This document shows positions 12,201-23,841 of a DNA stretch of 64,000 bases, in pieces; the stretch's first letter is position 1; each line of letters begins with the position of its first letter. This stretch comes from Dendrophyllia cribrosa. Its lineage: Eukaryota > Cnidaria > Anthozoa > Scleractinia > Dendrophylliidae. The stretch is from NCBI GenBank assembly GCA_024195265.1, contig JAJLRJ010000009.1, forward strand, positions 7,282,997 through 7,346,996. The letters are read 5' to 3'. The position numbers and the translations under genes are program-made. Under the pieces are notes generated by a model, which had not been told where the DNA came from, ran no database searches, and worked only from the letters and a program-made list of their open reading frames with translations.

Positions 12201-15200
12201 TTTATTCTTCAGGCATGTCCTACATTGCAGGCATGTTTCTCATGAATATGGTGGAAGAGGTATTATTGCTGTGCTAGCTTTGTGTGTAAAATTCAAAAGA
12301 AGAGGCCAGTAACCTACCTTTTCGGGTTGGGGCTACATGTTCCCCAGCTATAATGTGTTTGAGCCCTGACTTCTTTGATAGAAAAACAAAACAGTGACAA
12401 CACCTCAAACCAATATTTTCTTCTGTGACTTTCTACACTTCAATAGTTACAGCAGGGTTTGTACATTCATGGAAAAACCTGGAAAGTCATACTTAGAATT
12501 GTATAATTTAATTTTTCAGGCCTGGAAAGTCATGGTATTTAAGTGTGGGTCAAACAGAAGTCATGGAAAATTATGGTCATGGTGAAAATCACTCGGCGTA
12601 GACAGCATACGTTGTGGGAATAATAAAGCAAGAAGCAATGATCGTTTTGACAAAATTTTGAAAACAACTGCTAAAATTTGAAAAGGTCATCCATGAAAAG
12701 TTATGGAATTTTAAAATCTGAAGAGATTACAAACCCTGGACATCCCTGATTTGGGCTCATTTTAAATTGAAGGCTCATTTTATTTACTGTTAAAGTCGAT
12801 TATTTTACTTGTGTATTAACTTTGTTATTGACCCTTTATAAAAAAAATTATTATATTACTGTATTTATATTTTATATTTTTTCCCTTTCCCAGGATTCAT
12901 TCTGGTGTGTGGTGTCCATGTTCGAAAGACCAAAGTATTTAGCTGGGTATTTTAACGATTCTCTTGGCAAGTAAGTTCTTTGAAAGGACATTGTCCCGCC
13001 GAAATAACGAAATTTTGCTTTCTTAATGTCCATGTTATATCGCCAAATGCCACCAAATATACAACTAAATTGGATAAAAAAGATTCTATAGAGCAAAACA
13101 AAAGCAGTAGTTTGGAGAAAAAGGGCAGGATTGCAAGGATGGAAGTGGATTACAGTTCTGATCAAATTTGATTTCATGTCAGGCGGTCAAGAAATCAAAA
13201 ATTTCCATTCAGGTGAAATTTTTAGTCGTTATTTTGTCTTTTTGATTCATATTTCTTTTCGTTTATCACTTTTGCGACTTTTTCCTATTTCAACATTAAA
13301 GCAAGCTTAAGGCCATAGTCATAAAACACAATATTTCAGCCGTGGCACTGTCCCTTATAAAACGAAGGATCCCTAGGCACTTTACCACTTCCATCTCCTT
13401 ACTTGACCAATCTTCCGTTTCTCTTCACATGTCATATTTGCTTTGCAGAATTCAAAGACATGCTGCTGTGTTTGAGAGACTGACGAGACAAAGACGAACT
13501 AAGCTTTACAAACACTTGGTAAGGCATTAACTGCAGCATTTAGACTATGAGTTTCTCTCAGGGATCATAGTCGAGCGGGCAATCACTCGAGCGCGCGCGC
13601 GCGAAAATCGCGTGCGTGAGGACTCTCGTGATCACCCGCACGCACAACAAGAAGGACTATGCGTACCGCAGCATTAAACAGCAATAGCTGTTATATCAAT
13701 ATCTGAGTTTTCTAATTAATGGTTGGGTCTGCCAAACACCAGTGGTAATAAATAAAGGAACGCTAACCTACATTGTAAAAGACTTGAGAATCTCGCGAGT
13801 TTTTTCTGGACTTTTTCTTCTTTCATGGCCGTCTTTGTTCTGTTATTAGGATGCACTAGGCGTGTCTCCTTTGATGTACCTAACGCCGTGGTTTATGGCC
13901 CTGTTCACATCCCTCCCCTGTTGGGATGCTGTGCTCACCATATGGGACCTCCTCCTATTGGACGGTAAGTCACGACACAGGTATGCCGTGGCGCTTCTAG
14001 TTTGATCTCAAAAGCAGCCGTTCTCTAGGCTTATCTTTTCGCTCTTGCATATTTTGTTTATTATAACGGCTCTAATAACGAAGATTTGAGCAATTTTCCG
14101 AAGAGATGCCGAAGTTGTCCGAACAAGAAGACGGCTGCAAGAAGACAGCTCTTTGTGTGAATAGAGTACTTAAGTGTGACGTCACAAAAACTTGAATTTG
14201 TGAAATTATGGGATTTGATTAGATATTCGGAAAGGGCATGACAAAAAATGCCCGTTTGCCAAAAATCAGCATCTTATTGCAATTTGGGGGTGAGATATTG
14301 GCACCGTTATGTTCTGATGACTCCATACAAACCCTTCTAATTTTTGCCTTGGTTATATCTAATCAAATCCCATAATTTCACAAATTTAGTTTTTGTGACG
14401 TCGCCATTTCTGTACTCTATTGTTGCACTTCTAAGAACTGTGGTTGTCATAACACTGCATCCTATTTTGTCCACAGGCATGTCGGTGATCTTTCAAGCTG
14501 CCCTCGCTCTGCTGGACGTTCTCTCAGGTTTGGTTCTTCGTTTTTTAGTTCATCGGAAGCGAGTAAAGGTTTCTTCCTTGAAAACAATTTCGAGGTTTTT
14601 ACGCATGAAACTGATTAATCGTTTTTGTTGACAGAAAATAAAATGGCAGTGGTCTTAAACTACGTTAATTTTGATCAAATACAATATGTACTTAGTGGAT
14701 GGCGATCGGGAGTCAAATAAAGAAAGTTTTGTCTCGAAAACAATAAATTAAAAAAAAAGACATGCTTTGCTTACTTAGCGTGACATAGATCATTGTTTGA
14801 AATGAGAGACAACTGGTTAATGTAATTCGTTAAATTTGTTGTGATCTTACATTGAGGGAAAAATCCACGTTGTTTTGTCAACTTCAAATATTTTCGATAG
14901 GAAAACTTTCTTTGCATTGTTCAATTTAAAATAAGGCGAGTTGTTGCTTCAAAGCGATGAAAAAGCTCACACAGCAGTCATCCAGTTCTCCATTATTTCA
15001 AACAATGGTTATTTGTGTCACGCTAAGACATGTTTTTTAATTCATCATTTTCGAAACAAAATTTGGTTTATTTGAACTTTTACTATTTTTCTAAACGATC
15101 ACGCAAGATCCAGCTTATTGGTTTGAGTAGGTCGTACATAAATACACTCTGTTTTTTCTTTATTGACCCTTTTTATAAGAACGTTGATGCTGAGAACGTA

Positions 15201-18200
15201 CCCTTAGGCGTCCCTTTTTTCCCTCCCCGCGCTTCCGCCGACTTTCGCTCCGAAAAAAAGGTCGCCTGATAACAGTTTAACTCCGGCTGAGAATTAGTTA
15301 AAAGCGTCTGTACTTTGTCTTCTTATTTTTACAATGAGCTAACTTAGAATAAACTACAGTGAAATACTGTTTGGGCAGAGTAAATTTACAGTCCAACGGA
15401 GCCGAAAATGCCAGAACTTGTTTGGCAACGTGGCAGGTCATTTTCAATTTTAGAATAGCAAATACGTATGAACTCGGCCTACTGTTCTTTCCGTTTTCAT
15501 TAAACTATGATTTACTGAAATACTACATTTATCGCAAGAACATTGTTAAGAACCTTTTTAGGCTCAAATCGTCAATAAAAAGAATAACAACATTCATTCC
15601 CGGCTCACTGCCTCAGCTAAAAAATTGGACGTCCTTATAAAAACTAAATGGTTCATTGAGCCAACTCGTGAACACGAAGCGCCCTAAATAAAAGATTCTG
15701 CACACCTTCGGACCCACCCCTCTCCTAGGCATTCTGCTTCACCCCCCCTCCTCACCACCTGCGTCCAACTCCCCACCTCTACCCTCTCCTCCCTCCTACG
15801 CCTTCTGTATGGGTAAGGCAGGTGACCATTACATGTCGCGGGCTCAATGTTTAGGCGCTCGAGTAATGCTACAACTCGTTCATCGCTTCGCGTATTCACG
15901 AGTTAAAAACGAGTGGATACAAAACATTACTAAATCCCTGCTATCTAACATATTTTCTGTCGCATGGTTAACTTTCAGCGGAGATTCTTCCACTAAAAGA
16001 GATTGCACTGGTACTGCCGATATTACTTCGTCCTCCCGCAAATATGTAAGTACTTGGCTGGTAAGAGGTTTACACTTTTGCTTTGCTTTACTTGCTTTGC
16101 TTTAATCTTGACTGAGCTTTGCCTTCGTGTTTTTTCCTAGGACAGAACGTTTTGCTTCATAATGTGTCTCCATCCAGCGCGTGAAGCCAGTAGGATGTAA
16201 ATCAACAAATAATAAAGCTGGCGGGCGGGCGGGCGGGCGGGCGGGCGGGCGGGCGGGCGTTCCATTTCGGAGGAGGTACAAAACTCTAAATTCCCAGAAA
16301 TCGCCCCACATACTTAATGTAAAAATAACGTTTATTAAACGGACACGGCCACCGCTACGTCTTGAAACAGAAACCAGAGATGTGTGCCAGACTCTGCTCG
16401 CAGACGAAGTTTACACTGCACCTTATAAACAATGCGCTATTGAACTGTCTAATTTTCATAAGTTTTGTCTTTTCAGGATAACGCGTGAAAGCCTTGTTCG
16501 GGCGATCTGGAAAGTGAAAGCAATCCAGAAGTGGGAAATAGAATCTATTCAAGCCGTGCTTGATGAAGAAAAAGAAAAACAAGGCGAGTGTCATGATACA
16601 TTCAGTTAAAGTGGTTTTAAATTGAGTGTCGTAAAACCAAAACCAAAGTAATCACTCTGGCCAATCACAACAGACGCAGACAATCCAATGAACCAATCAG
16701 AGCTCGAAGCAAATACATGTAGCCGGGACAAAGCGCGGGAAAACGCGTGCGAGCAAGTCACGGTTGGTTTTGGTTTTACTTCTGATTGGTTGAAAAAGTG
16801 ACGCGTGATTTTTAAGCCAATCACAAAGCGTATCACAAACTTACACTCGACGCTCTAACTGAGCGAAAATAACTACCATGACACCATAACATTTAACCCT
16901 TTCACTCCCAGAGTCGATTATGGAGACATGTTGTTTCAGTGAAATTTGTGATCCTCGCAGTGTGCTCTCAATTTAAGCAGTTGAAAAAGCAACCTGAAAA
17001 AAATCCAGGCTTGAACGGCCTGGATTTTTTTCAGGTTGCTTTTTCGACTGCTTAAGTTGAGAGCACACTGCGAGGATCACAAATTTCACTCATGTTTATC
17101 CGCAGTTCAAATATATGAGTTTCATATATTCATATTCACATGTTGTGTAGTTCTAACTTTTGAGTGTGTTGACGAAATCCTATGGTGTGACCATTCAAAT
17201 GAAACCTCTTCAGCAGTACTTTTGCATGGTACCATTTGTTCTAACTTTTGAGTCTGTCAATGAAATCCTATGGTGTGACCATTCAAATGAAACCTCTTTA
17301 GCAGTACTTTTGCATGGTACCATTTGTTCTAACTTTTGAGTCTGTGGATGAAATCCTATGGTGTGACCATTCAAATGAAACCTCTTCAGCAGTACTTTTG
17401 CATGGTACCATTTGTTCTAACTTTCGAGTCTGTTGACGAAATCCTATGGTGTGACCATTCAAATGAAACCTCTTCAGCAGTACTTTTGCATGGTACCATT
17501 TGTTCTAACTTTTGAGTCTGTCAATGAAATCCTATGGTGTGACCATTCAAATGAAACCTTTTCAGCAGTACTTTTGCATGGTACCATTTGTTCTAACTTT
17601 TGAGTCTGTTGACGAAATCCTATGGTGTGACCATTCAAATGAAACCTCTTCAGCAGTACTTTTGCATGGTACCATTTGTTCTAACTTTTGAGTCTGTTGA
17701 TGAAATCCTATGGTGTGACCATTCAAATGAAACCTCTTCAGCAGTACTTTTGCATGGTACCATTTGTTTTTCAATATTTTACAATATGAAATTTGAGATT
17801 TTGATTTTTGGCACTCTTGGGTTAACTGAAGTCTTCGCTCTGTGGCTGTTGAAGTACGAAGCGAGGTTGAGGCTGTTTTCCTCGCTAGGGATGGAATCGT
17901 CTTATAATTTGTTGGTTTTATTCTTCGCAGTAAAGAGAAACAAAAGACGTTTGAATGATGAAAGTGAGGAAAACAGAAGAAAGAAGCAGCGAACAATGAG
18001 TAACCAGCCGCGTCAAGGTAAACGACAAAATTCTCAAACCGAAAGAGAGATTTCAGGACACCTTCCACAGGGAGACCAATCCGGTTGAGCAATGATCCCA
18101 GATTACTCATGGACATTACAGCGGTTTCATTTAAGTTTCGTAAAACCCAAACCAAAGTAATTACTCTGACCAATCACAACAGACGCAGACAATCCAATTA

Positions 18201-21200
18201 ACCAATCAGAACTCGTAGCAAATACATGCATCTGGCGCCAAGCGCGGGAAAACGCGTGCAGGCAAGTCACGATTGGTTTTGGTTTTACTTCTGATTGGTT
18301 GATAAAGTGGCACGAGATTTTTTAGCCAATCACAAAGCGTAGCAATGCAAAACCAAAGCAATCGCTAGTTTACTTTCGATACTCAATTGAAAACTGCTCT
18401 GAATGGTTGACTAATACCCAGGGGATCATTGAAGAAGTTTGGATGCAAGTGTCATAATAGTTTTATTTATTTCTTTATATTGTCTTAACAGAACTCACTG
18501 AACCGTCGCTATTTCAACGCGTTGTTGGACTGTTTTCTTCCAAAGATGACCCTGAAGTTAAATTTACAACCAACGACATCGAGATGACGACGTTCTCAAT
18601 TGTCAGCGGTCAGAGTCCTAATGTGCTGCCCGCGACGTGCTGCTCAGCGGCGAGAAGCCTTATAAACACACCACAAGGAAGAGGTTTGCTTTTCATTTTA
18701 TCATTAATATTCTAACGGCTAACGCCCTCTTTAAGGCGCTTTCACACGACAAACTAAGGTTGGCAAACTGATTAATTGTTGCTTTCCTTTGTCTCTTGTG
18801 TAATACAGTCGTCCATGCGACCACCTCTCGTAAGCGACCACCAAATTTTTTCCCAGTCAAATCATTATAGTTGAAAACTCTTGTAAGCGCCCACCTCTCG
18901 TAAGTCACCGCGACCACTTTCAACATTGGTGGTTTTAATTTTTCTATTGTCTTTAACCTCTGGTTAGTGACCCCGCCCATTTTTCGATGCCACTGCAGAC
19001 GCAAAATGAATTAAGTGTTACAGTACAACTCCAACAAAACGAGAATTCTGCATCTAAACTTCTATATGATAGAATATTTTGTGTTGATAGATGCTTTGTA
19101 AATTGAAATTACTGCAGGTTCATGTGATTCAAAGTTAAGACCCCCTGAAGGTGGTCGCTTACAGGAGGTTCGACTGTATAAAACACACAGAGCCTTTAAA
19201 GTGCCACTACGACGAAAATTTTTGTATTTCTTTTCCGCCTTTTTTTAACGCAAATGTATCTAATAGGTTTAGACAAATGCGAATTGCTATAAATTAGATT
19301 GATATATTCTTACACAGCCCAGAAATAGCTGGCCGAAAACCCACGAAAATCACGTAAAATCTGTCCGCCATTACTCCGTTCATAAATCGGCGCCCACGTT
19401 CTACTGGTTTGCGATCTGGTACACGTGACTTGATTTGTGACGTCAATGACTCAACGCGGTTCCCTCCGGGTCACAGACAACAAAGCCAAAAGGCACGTGT
19501 TGAGTGATCGACGTCGCAAAATCTTTAGGCCAACTCGATTACTCGATCCAACTCTCAGGGTTCGGTCCCGGTCATTTTTTAATTGAGTAATGGCGGCAAG
19601 CCGAATTCGAAATGTAAAGTTAAAATAATGGCACTTCACGTACGAGGTTTGACTTTAAACTTCGCAAGGTAAGTAACGAGTACTTATATTTTCAAAATAT
19701 GAAGAGAACAGAAAATGTATATTTTTGATCATAGTGGCACTTTAATTGTTGGGTATTAAAACACTGTATACATGACGTGTGTTGTTACATAACAGGTAGT
19801 CCCGGAAGGAGACCCTTGGGCCACACTAGGCGTCATCCTAATAGTCCTTCGCGTAGAAGATCCAGTAATGGCAAAGATGTGTTAAGAAGACGTCACGTGG
19901 TGTGCCTGCCGGGAACCTTAGGGAGTCCCGTGCGGAGAAGTCAGCGGTTGGCGGGTAGACGAACACCCGCGGGGGTGGTGGTAAGTAGAGAGGCTTAAAC
20001 TGGATTTTAATTCTTATTTATGCCTACTGCGCATGTGCGCGTAGACACTATGCTGTTGACGGTGTTCCAGGAAGTTTGTTAACCGGACGTTTGTTAACCG
20101 GAAGTTTGTTAACCGGACGTTTGTTAGAAATAGAATCGCCAACACCAGAATACAGCTTTAACAATGATGCAATCCATTTATTACCAGGCAACCGGAAAGA
20201 GATCGCATATCACATTCGCTAAAGGTAATGGCACGAGATCTGAATCACGCAAAGACCTTTCCACGCTTTCTACAGACTAAATTCTGCAAGCCGACACTTC
20301 GAACATTAAAACCTGTGAACCTTTAAACATTTTGTTCTTTTAAGAAGATCAGACAAGACGATAATAAAGGCCGCGTGGGTTAATAACATCATTTTTGCCC
20401 ACCACTAGTAGAGTTGGCCCTAAAATGTCAAAAAAAGAAAAGTTGAACTGCAGCGTGCAGAAGGCACATGCTTCCAAAGGGGGCCTATTTTGTAAAAATG
20501 GTGTAAGTGCTCTGACCAACTGAGTTAACGCTGCATATTAATAAACTAATCAATAACTCATAAATTTGCATTTCAGAGGAAAAGATTCGAGCAGGCCATT
20601 TTTTTCCTGTAACCTGTCTTCTTTATATCGTTTTAGGTCAAAAGTTATTCTCCTACCAGCATGGTGCGAAGGTGAGTGTCTCTTTAAAACGTCTCTTTTT
20701 TTGTTGTTTTTTCTTCACTTCATAACATCAGTTTCTTACTGCTATTTGTGCTGTAATTTAGTTCCGCCAGGAATCAACACGCCTTTAAGCTGTTTAATAC
20801 TCCTACACCGTTAAGAGGCTCCCAGGTAAGTGGTGTCCTAATAGCCTGCTTTGGTTTGTCCGACTACAGTCGAATCTCCCATAAGCGGACACCCTCGGGA
20901 CATCCACGGGACACCCTCGGGAAGCAGAAAAATTGTCCATAACTGGAACTGGCCGCTGACGGGAATGATTCTCGTAAGAGGAGCCTTCAAACAGTGTTTT
21001 GTCATGGCGGCCGGTAAGTAGAGCTGTCCGCTTACGAGAGGATCCGCTTAGAGAGCTTCGACTGTAGCTGTGTTTAAGTTACGTTTTGCGTTAAGTTGAA
21101 AGTATCCACATACCTCAGTTCTATTTTCACGGCGTTTAGGATTCACGGAAATGGTGCAAAATTTACGGGTTAAAATTTCGCTGGTAAAGTTTTCGCGATA

Positions 21201-22055
21201 TTCGACGAGTCGAGTACAAAACTAAGAAAACTACTCCAGCTTCCAAGAGGCCGCTTGAGGCTTTGGGGCGAGCGGGAGCGAAACTAGAGGCAAGCGTGAA
21301 CAAGGTTCCTCTTTCAGTCTTGGAGTTTTGTTTTCGTCTTGGGTAAGCCGCCTTCCTTCAGACAGATTTAGCAAGCCTATGGGGTCCATTTGAGAGCCAC
21401 TCGTGCTATGCTATGCGCATGTTGTCCAATACATTCCCATCTCCTTCTTGTTAAGATGTCACTGAAGTCTTCCTCTGTGGTCGGACATATTGGTCCTCCT
21501 TTTTGTCCGACATATTGGTTTCCTGTGTGGTCCGACATATTGGTTTCCTGTGTGGTCTGACATATTGATTCACCTGTGTGGTCCGACATATTGGGTGTTT
21601 CTTGGTGTTGCGGAAGCCATTGTTGGTTAGCTTTTGTGTTGTGGTGTGGGTATTGTTCAATGTCTTTTGAATCTTTTGTTTTACGTCATTTGGTGATCAC
21701 ACCATCCGCAACACCAAGAAACTACCGACATATTGGTAATTTATTATCATTAATTGTAAAGTTTCTCTTCCTACCTTTCTTACAATCCTTAATTTTTCAT
21801 ACGAGCTATTTCTGCAAGTCAACTATTTTGTCACCTTGATGCCCAACAAACTAATAAAAATAATAATAATCCAAAAATTCTAATCTGACGTCGTTGAATT
21901 TCTGCCAGGTGCAACCTGTTAGTCACCAGTCTCCGTCCAGTGTCCATGACTCTTCGCTTATGTCAGTCATGTCACCTGACGTTTCAATGTTCCCGGACGT
22001 AGAAATGACCTCCTTTGGACTCACAGAGAAGAAACTAGACTTTTCAGCGAGTTAA
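6209..22055 (+). CDS. TBC-domain Rab GTPase-activating protein, complete, 19 exons
   Basis: Predicted GTPase-activating protein for a Rab GTPase in membrane traffic. Exons: 6209-6330, 6799-6892, 9231-9338, 9904-9997, 10796-10921, 11736-11861, 12213-12259, 12894-12970, 13449-13518, 13850-13964, 14477-14527, 15979-16045, 16477-16583, 17931-18017, 18492-18683, 19796-19980, 20637-20671, 20762-20825, 21909-22055. They sum to 1914 nt (637 aa plus stop) with matching phases at every junction. The TBC domain spans about residues 76-345: GIPDDMRGQIW opens it, IMLDIDRSFPSH holds the arginine finger (R183, IxxDxxR) and EVSYCQGMSYI the glutamine finger (Q223). A short N-terminal region with QYGFAVFKP precedes it. 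The tail (about 365-637) is Ser/Arg-rich and looks disordered, with basic clusters KRNKRR and RRKKQR. The start ATG follows TTCAAC and opens a clean frame. Intron 13 uses a GC donor. The layout (N-terminal TBC, basic tail) recalls the TBC1D10/USP6NL type, but the subfamily is not certain. Confidence 0.9.
7577..8596. repeat. TTAA-flanked 1-kb non-autonomous element (piggyBac-like)
   Basis: Left end TTAA-CCCATTGACACCTGA; right end TCAGGTGTGAATGGG-TTAA. TTAA duplication is the signature of piggyBac-type insertion. It lies in intron 2 of the TBC gene. An open frame of 107 codons on the reverse strand (7970-8293) was not recognised and is taken as non-coding. Confidence 0.65.
11178..11352. repeat. 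TA-flanked Tc1/mariner-like MITE, family K
   Basis: Starts TACAGTTGAATCTCCCATAA and ends with AGAGAGCTTCGACTG. The interior contains CGGGAAGCAGAAAA and ATGATTCTCATAAGAGGAG, as in the better-preserved copy at 20865-21066. Lies in intron 5 of the TBC gene. Confidence 0.65.
14161..14420. repeat. Foldback element in TBC intron 10
   Basis: ATAGAGTAC...GTGACGTCACAAAAAC on the left is mirrored by TTTTTGTGACGTC...GTACTCTAT on the right. An inner arm AAATTATGGGATTTGATTAG also pairs with CTAATCAAATCCCATAATTT. About 260 bp. Confidence 0.75.
14770..15030. repeat. Inverted-repeat element in TBC intron 11
   Basis: CTTAGCGTGACA near 14776 is mirrored by TGTCACGCTAAG ending near 15027, and CATTGTTTGAAAT is mirrored by ATTTCAAACAATG. 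About 260 bp, non-coding. Confidence 0.65.
16219..16259. repeat. GGGC tetranucleotide microsatellite
   Basis: About ten uninterrupted GGGC units in intron 12 of the TBC gene. They create a proline/alanine/arginine open frame on the minus strand that is an artefact of the repeat. Confidence 0.9.
16631..16836. repeat. CCAAT-rich repeat family L, copy 1
   Basis: GTAAAACCAAAACCAAAGTAA is followed by several CCAAT/ATTGG words and an AAGCGCGGGAAAACGCGTG core. It is matched by a second direct copy at 18140-18343 with only scattered differences. It lies in intron 13, upstream of exon 14. Confidence 0.8.
16939..17089. repeat. Near-perfect 151-bp palindrome built from a SINE-like body
   Basis: GTGAAATTTGTGATCCTCGC on the left reappears reversed at the right end. 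The arms meet at CCAGGC-TTGAACG-GCCTGG. The arm contains the same GATCCTCGCAG and CCTGAAAAAAAT words as the SINE at 222-640, so it looks like two SINE tails joined head to head. Confidence 0.85.
17151..17766. repeat. 88-bp tandem array, seven copies
   Basis: Units begin TTCTAACTTTTGAGTCTGT at 17151, 17239, 17327, 17415, 17503, 17591 and 17679, an exact 88-bp spacing with few mismatches between units. Each contains GGTGTGACCATTCAAATG and GCATGGTACCATTTG. Single diverged copies of the same unit occur near 9640-9725, 29055-29150, 39110-39240 and 39860-40030, so this array arose from an interspersed element. It sits in TBC intron 13 and produces long but spurious open frames on both strands. Confidence 0.95.
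18140..18343. repeat. CCAAT-rich repeat family L, copy 2
   Basis: Direct repeat of 16631-16836, just downstream of exon 14 of the TBC gene. It shares ACAACAGACGCAGACAATCC and GCGCGGGAAAACGCGTG. Confidence 0.8.
18804..19178. repeat. TA-flanked inverted-repeat element (Tc1/mariner-like)
   Basis: TACAGTCG at the left and CGACTGTA at the right form ends that include a TA at each side. Subterminal CTCTCGTAAGCGACCACC and GGTGGTCGCTTACAGGAGG are inverted. The same words occur near 3190-3335. Lies in TBC intron 15. Confidence 0.65.
19196..19745. repeat. TTAA-flanked MITE, diverged relative of family D (piggyBac-like)
   Basis: Left end TTAA-AGTGCCACTACGACGAAAA; right end TTGATCATAGTGGCACT-TTAA. The last bases match the ends of the family D elements at 26839-27399 and 62409-62970. 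About 550 bp, in TBC intron 15 and ending 50 bp before exon 16. Confidence 0.7.
20070..20120. repeat. Short tandem repeat of about 15-16 bp
   Basis: GAAGTTTGTTAACCG and GACGTTTGTTAACCG alternate three to four times. Lies in intron 16 of the TBC gene. Confidence 0.7.
20865..21066. repeat. TA-flanked Tc1/mariner-like MITE, family K, best copy
   Basis: TACAGTCGAATCTCCCATAA at the left; AGAGAGCTTCGACTGTA at the right. A TA is present at both borders. The interior carries CCGCTTACGAGAGGATCC. Lies in TBC intron 18. Confidence 0.75.
21466..21600. repeat. Minisatellite of about 29 bp, five units
   Basis: Repeated TGTGTGGTCCGACATATTGG units with small changes, including one variant unit (CCTCCTTTTTGTCCGACATA). 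It is intronic (TBC intron 18). The minus-strand open frame it yields is a repeat artefact. Confidence 0.85.
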
Positions 22056-22302
22056 GTGGTTGATGGTGATGTGACGTTACTTGTGACAGAACAGGTGACC
22101 CAACCAAAATACGCCATTGTACAGTCCACGTGCGTTTTTTACTGGCACAAACAAACGCATTCATCTTGAAATAACATCGATTGGCAGTTTATAGACGAAG
22201 CGTCCAGTTGTACTTTAATCATAAAACATCAACTCGCTGTGCCATGGTATTCGTGGTTAAACAATTATATAAAACAAGGGAAATAAGCTAAATCATCAGA
22301 GT

Positions 22303-22580
22303 AAAGTCTGGTTTGCACCTACGACGCAAGCATAAGCACAATGGCATTTACACGTAAGATAAGCATAAGGTGACATACGCAGGCGCAGTGGCATAGAATA
22401 TGTCGAGCGATTGCCGCTATATTTAAATCCAACATGGCGGACGAGGAAACGTTGTGCTTGGGTTACCCGGTTCACACGTGCGACGCAACAAAGCAAGCAT
22501 AAGCATATTGCATGCGTCGCATCGGTTTACACGTACGTTACTTGTGCTTATGCTTGCGTTTTACGTGTAAACCAGTCTTA
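22303..22580. repeat. Inverted-repeat MITE
   Basis: AAGTCTGGTTTGCACCTACG with CGCAAGCATAAGCACA at the left is mirrored by TGTGCTTATGCTTGCG and GTAAACCAGTCTTA at the right. About 278 bp, just 3' of the TBC stop codon. Confidence 0.7.
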
Positions 22581-22651
22581 AGTCTCATCGAACACTCATC
22601 GCTTGCCCAAGTCTCTCTGTTGGGTCTCCAAAATTGTTAGTCAATCAAATA

Positions 22652-22875
22652 CCCCGTTCACACCAACTCTTAAACATGTTTAGTTTAATACAGGTTTAGA
22701 AAAATACCTCCTGACCTCCCGTAATATTTGGAGTGAAATCTTTACTAAAAGAAACTTTATTTACTTCATTCCAGGTAGTTGATTCATATACATTTCGAAA
22801 CGTTCAAGATAGAGGCTAAAAACGTAGTTAAACTAAACAACATTTAAACATGTTTAACCGTTGGTGTGAATGGGG
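22652..22875. repeat. Foldback/MITE family B, copy 2
   Basis: CCCCGTTCACACCAACTC to GTTGGTGTGAATGGGG, with the same internal order as copy 1 at 891-1137. A TA flanks both sides. Confidence 0.75.
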
Positions 22876-23219
22876 TAAAAGATTCGACAAATGTATGCGA
22901 GCCTTATAGATTTCTGTCATCTGCAAGTGATTCATTAACTTCAAATCAATCGCGCATTGTATCTTAGTTTATTTGAGCCGTATCAGAAAGAAATTAGTTG
23001 TTAATAATTCTACCACTATGTTTGTTCATTTTGTGTATAGTTAAATGGTACTTTATCGCAAAAAAGGTTTACTTGTAATATAACTTTTGTGAGATAATTA
23101 ATTTTTGTAACGGTGTATAACAGAATTGGTGTAATTAAACGAGCCTTTTATTTGACGTCTGATGATGGGTTACATGAACTATACAAAAACAGCTGATGTC
23201 CATCTACCCCATTCTTTTG

Positions 23220-23563
23220 TTAAAGGGAACCTCCATTGTCAGAACAAATTGACGTTAAATTGTTGGAAATAAAGTCGAAATTTAAGATTTTTAAAAGAAC
23301 AAGTGCAAATATAATTTTAGTATACAAATAAAATGGATATAAATATCGCCTATTTTCGCTTTTAAATTTCCCGCGCCCCGCCATTTTAAATATTTCAAAA
23401 TGGCGGCGCTTGGGAAATTTAAAAGCGAAAATAGGCGATATTCATATCCATTTTTTTTGTACACTTCAATTATATTTGCACTTGTTTTTTAAAAATTTTC
23501 AATTTCGACTTCATTTCCAACGATTTAACGTCAATTTGTTATAACAATGGAGGTTCCCTTTAA
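23220..23563. repeat. TTAA-flanked foldback element (piggyBac-like)
   Basis: Left TTAA-AGGGAACCTCCATTGT, right ACAATGGAGGTTCCCT-TTAA. The arms pair for most of the element and meet at a CCGCCATTTT/AAAATGGCGG centre. Confidence 0.8.
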
Positions 23564-23649
23564 GTCAAAGCTCTCTGAGCGGACAGCTCTACTCACGGCC
23601 GCATTGACAAAACCCCAAAACTCTTACTAGATCATTCCTGTCAACGGCC

Positions 23650-23841
23650 ATTCTCTATTTTCGAATTGCCCATCATACGCTTTGTTTGCCCACCAAATTT
23701 TGCATAAACTATTGTTTTTAAATGCTCTTAGGAGGACTGCACATTCCCAAGAGCATTTCAAAACAATAGTTTATGCAAAATTTGGGGGGGGGGGGGGGGA
23801 GGCAAACAAAGCGTATTATGGGCAATTCGAAAATAGAGAAT
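23650..23841. repeat. Foldback/MITE family A, copy 2
   Basis: Starts ATTCTCTATTTTCGAATTGC and ends with its reverse complement. It matches 4217-4394 throughout but carries a longer G-run near 23787. It appears to have inserted into a family K-type element: GTCCGTTTACGG and GTCCGCTTACGAGAG words lie to its right. Confidence 0.85.

Noticed and set aside
16102..16311. Minus-strand frame with repeated PPAR
   Set aside because: Produced by the GGGC microsatellite.
17151..17766. Regularly spaced repeats, CRISPR-like at first sight
   Set aside because: The full 88-bp unit repeats with no unique spacers, in a eukaryotic intron.
17562..18173. Long open frames on both strands (203 and 162 codons)
   Set aside because: They arise from translating the 88-bp tandem array, whose unit length plus few mutations keeps frames open. 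Only exon 14 within this stretch is supported.
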